DNA of 5,305 nucleotides from Methylotetracoccus sp. Lineage in GTDB: Bacteria > Pseudomonadota > Gammaproteobacteria > Methylococcales > Methylococcaceae. Within the stretch, counting starts at the first letter, position 1, and every line of letters starts with the position of its first letter. The DNA lies in assembly GCA_025458755.1 (NCBI GenBank), contig JALORT010000183.1, positions 1-5,305 on the forward strand, given 5' to 3'. Below the pieces are notes generated by a model, which was not told the DNA's origin, did not search any database, and worked only from the letters and a program-made list of their open reading frames with translations. Made by a program: the position numbers and the translations under genes. Positions 4,632-5,305 of this stretch are shown here, in pieces.

Positions 4632-5305
4632 TCAGGGCCGGGCCTTCTGCTCGAGCCGCCTCAATAGCGCGAACAGATCGCTGCCGGTCGAGAGGACCAG
4701 CGTGGTATCGCCGTTGATGATCTTGCGGTAGGTTTCCATGCTTTTCAGGAACCGATAGAACTCCGTGGCCTCCGGCCGCTGGGTGTACGCTCTGGCGTAG
4801 ATTTCGGTCGCCCGGGCATCCGCCTCGCCCCTAATGTCCTGCACTTGGCGGTAGGCGGTGGATCGGATCTCGTTGATGTCTCTTTCCTTCTTGCCGGAGA
4901 TCCGCGCCGCCTCGCCCTCGCCCTCGGAGCGAAACCGCTGGGCGATCTGAAGCCGTTCGCTGATCATGCGCTGGTAGATGCGTTCCAGAACTTCCGGGTT
5001 GTAGTTGATCCGCTTGAAACGTACATCGAGCAGCTCGATGCCGAACTCGGCGAGCTTCGGCGCCGCCGCATCGAACACATCGCGTTCCATCTGCAACCGG
5101 CCATAATGGATCGGACGCAGCACCCCGAGCGTTCCGACACCCGACAACGCGCCGGCGAGGCTTTCATCCTGCAGCGGCTGACGGTCCTTGTCGGTACGCA
5201 CAACCTCGATCAACTCGTGTTTGGCGATCGCCGTCAGGCATTGCAGCGTCCCGCCGGAATCCAGCGTCAGTTTTCCCATTTCCCGCCAGGTCTGGCCGCG
5301 GTCGC
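4632..5305 (-). CDS. hflC: HflC-like SPFH/band 7 protein, N-terminal part beyond window
   Basis: The C-terminal 223 residues of a protease-modulator HflC are visible and the frame stays open through base 5305. E. coli HflC has 334 residues, so about a third, including the N-terminal membrane anchor, should lie to the right. The internal ATG at 5277-5279 is not the start, because the domain continues upstream of it (DRGQTWRE). Visible features in order are the end of the band 7 domain (FGIELLDVRFKRINY) and a long charged helix with RMISER, RSEGEGEA and AYRQVQDIRGEADA. Next come ATEIYARAY, FYRFLKSMETYRK and the end motif DTTLVLSTGSDLF. HflC forms, with HflK, a large periplasm-facing cage around FtsH in the inner membrane and limits its proteolysis. 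hflK would be expected next to it, beyond the window. The hflC gene converges on ibaG with only 38 bases between, and no clear terminator lies there. An insert of about 25 residues around ALSGVGTLGVLRPIHYGRLQ is longer than in E. coli HflC and resembles the variant seen in other phyla. Confidence 0.9.
   Translation of the reverse strand, partial: DRGQTWREMGKLTLDSGGTLQCLTAIAKHELIEVVRTDKDRQPLQDESLAGALSGVGTLGVLRPIHYGRLQMERDVFDAAAPKLAEFGIELLDVRFKRINYNPEVLERIYQRMISERLQIAQRFRSEGEGEAARISGKKERDINEIRSTAYRQVQDIRGEADARATEIYARAYTQRPEATEFYRFLKSMETYRKIINGDTTLVLSTGSDLFALLRRLEQKARP

Noticed and set aside
1..5305. CRISPR array, tRNA, rRNA or insertion sequence
   Set aside because: No regularly spaced repeats, no cloverleaf-type sequence, no transposase and no terminal inverted repeats with target duplication were seen.

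Overview
The window looks like chromosomal DNA from a GC-rich proteobacterium, most likely gamma or beta. The evidence is an IbaG-type BolA protein, the C-terminal part of HflC, a short RRM-type RNA-binding protein and a long-form pyrophosphate-dependent phosphofructokinase (PPi-PFK). Methylotrophs and methanotrophs are among the proteobacteria known to use PPi-PFK, so an organism of that kind is possible. That assignment is inference and cannot be settled from this window.

Left part (1-856), minus strand: a putative secreted protein of surface-adhesin E type, whose 3' end lies beyond base 1, is preceded by a small zinc-ribbon protein of unknown function. The two are 87 bases apart and may share a transcript. 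A perfect 9-bp inverted repeat with a 3-base centre (538-558) lies between them.

Middle part (857-1970): about 685 bases hold no convincing gene but carry a cluster of palindromes. They are followed by a plus-strand gene for a glycine-tailed RRM RNA-binding protein with a strong Shine-Dalgarno. A 15-bp bidirectional terminator (1903-1940) separates it from the convergent minus-strand gene for a hemolysin III/PAQR-type seven-helix membrane protein.

Right part (1969-5305): the hemolysin III gene and the PPi-PFK gene diverge from a roughly 295-base intergenic region. The PPi-PFK gene is followed on the same strand by an ibaG/bolA-like gene, after a strand-specific hairpin that may set the ratio between the two. 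The C-terminal 223 codons of an hflC-like gene converge on ibaG from the right edge.

The genes do not form one pathway: there is a glycolytic enzyme, an Fe-S/stress factor, a membrane-protease modulator, a membrane protein and an RNA-binding protein. I see no CRISPR array, tRNA, rRNA, insertion sequence or phage gene, and no clear new multi-gene system. The best candidates for something undescribed are the zinc-ribbon and secreted-protein pair with its palindrome, the palindrome-rich gene-free stretch, and the hairpin between the PPi-PFK and ibaG genes.
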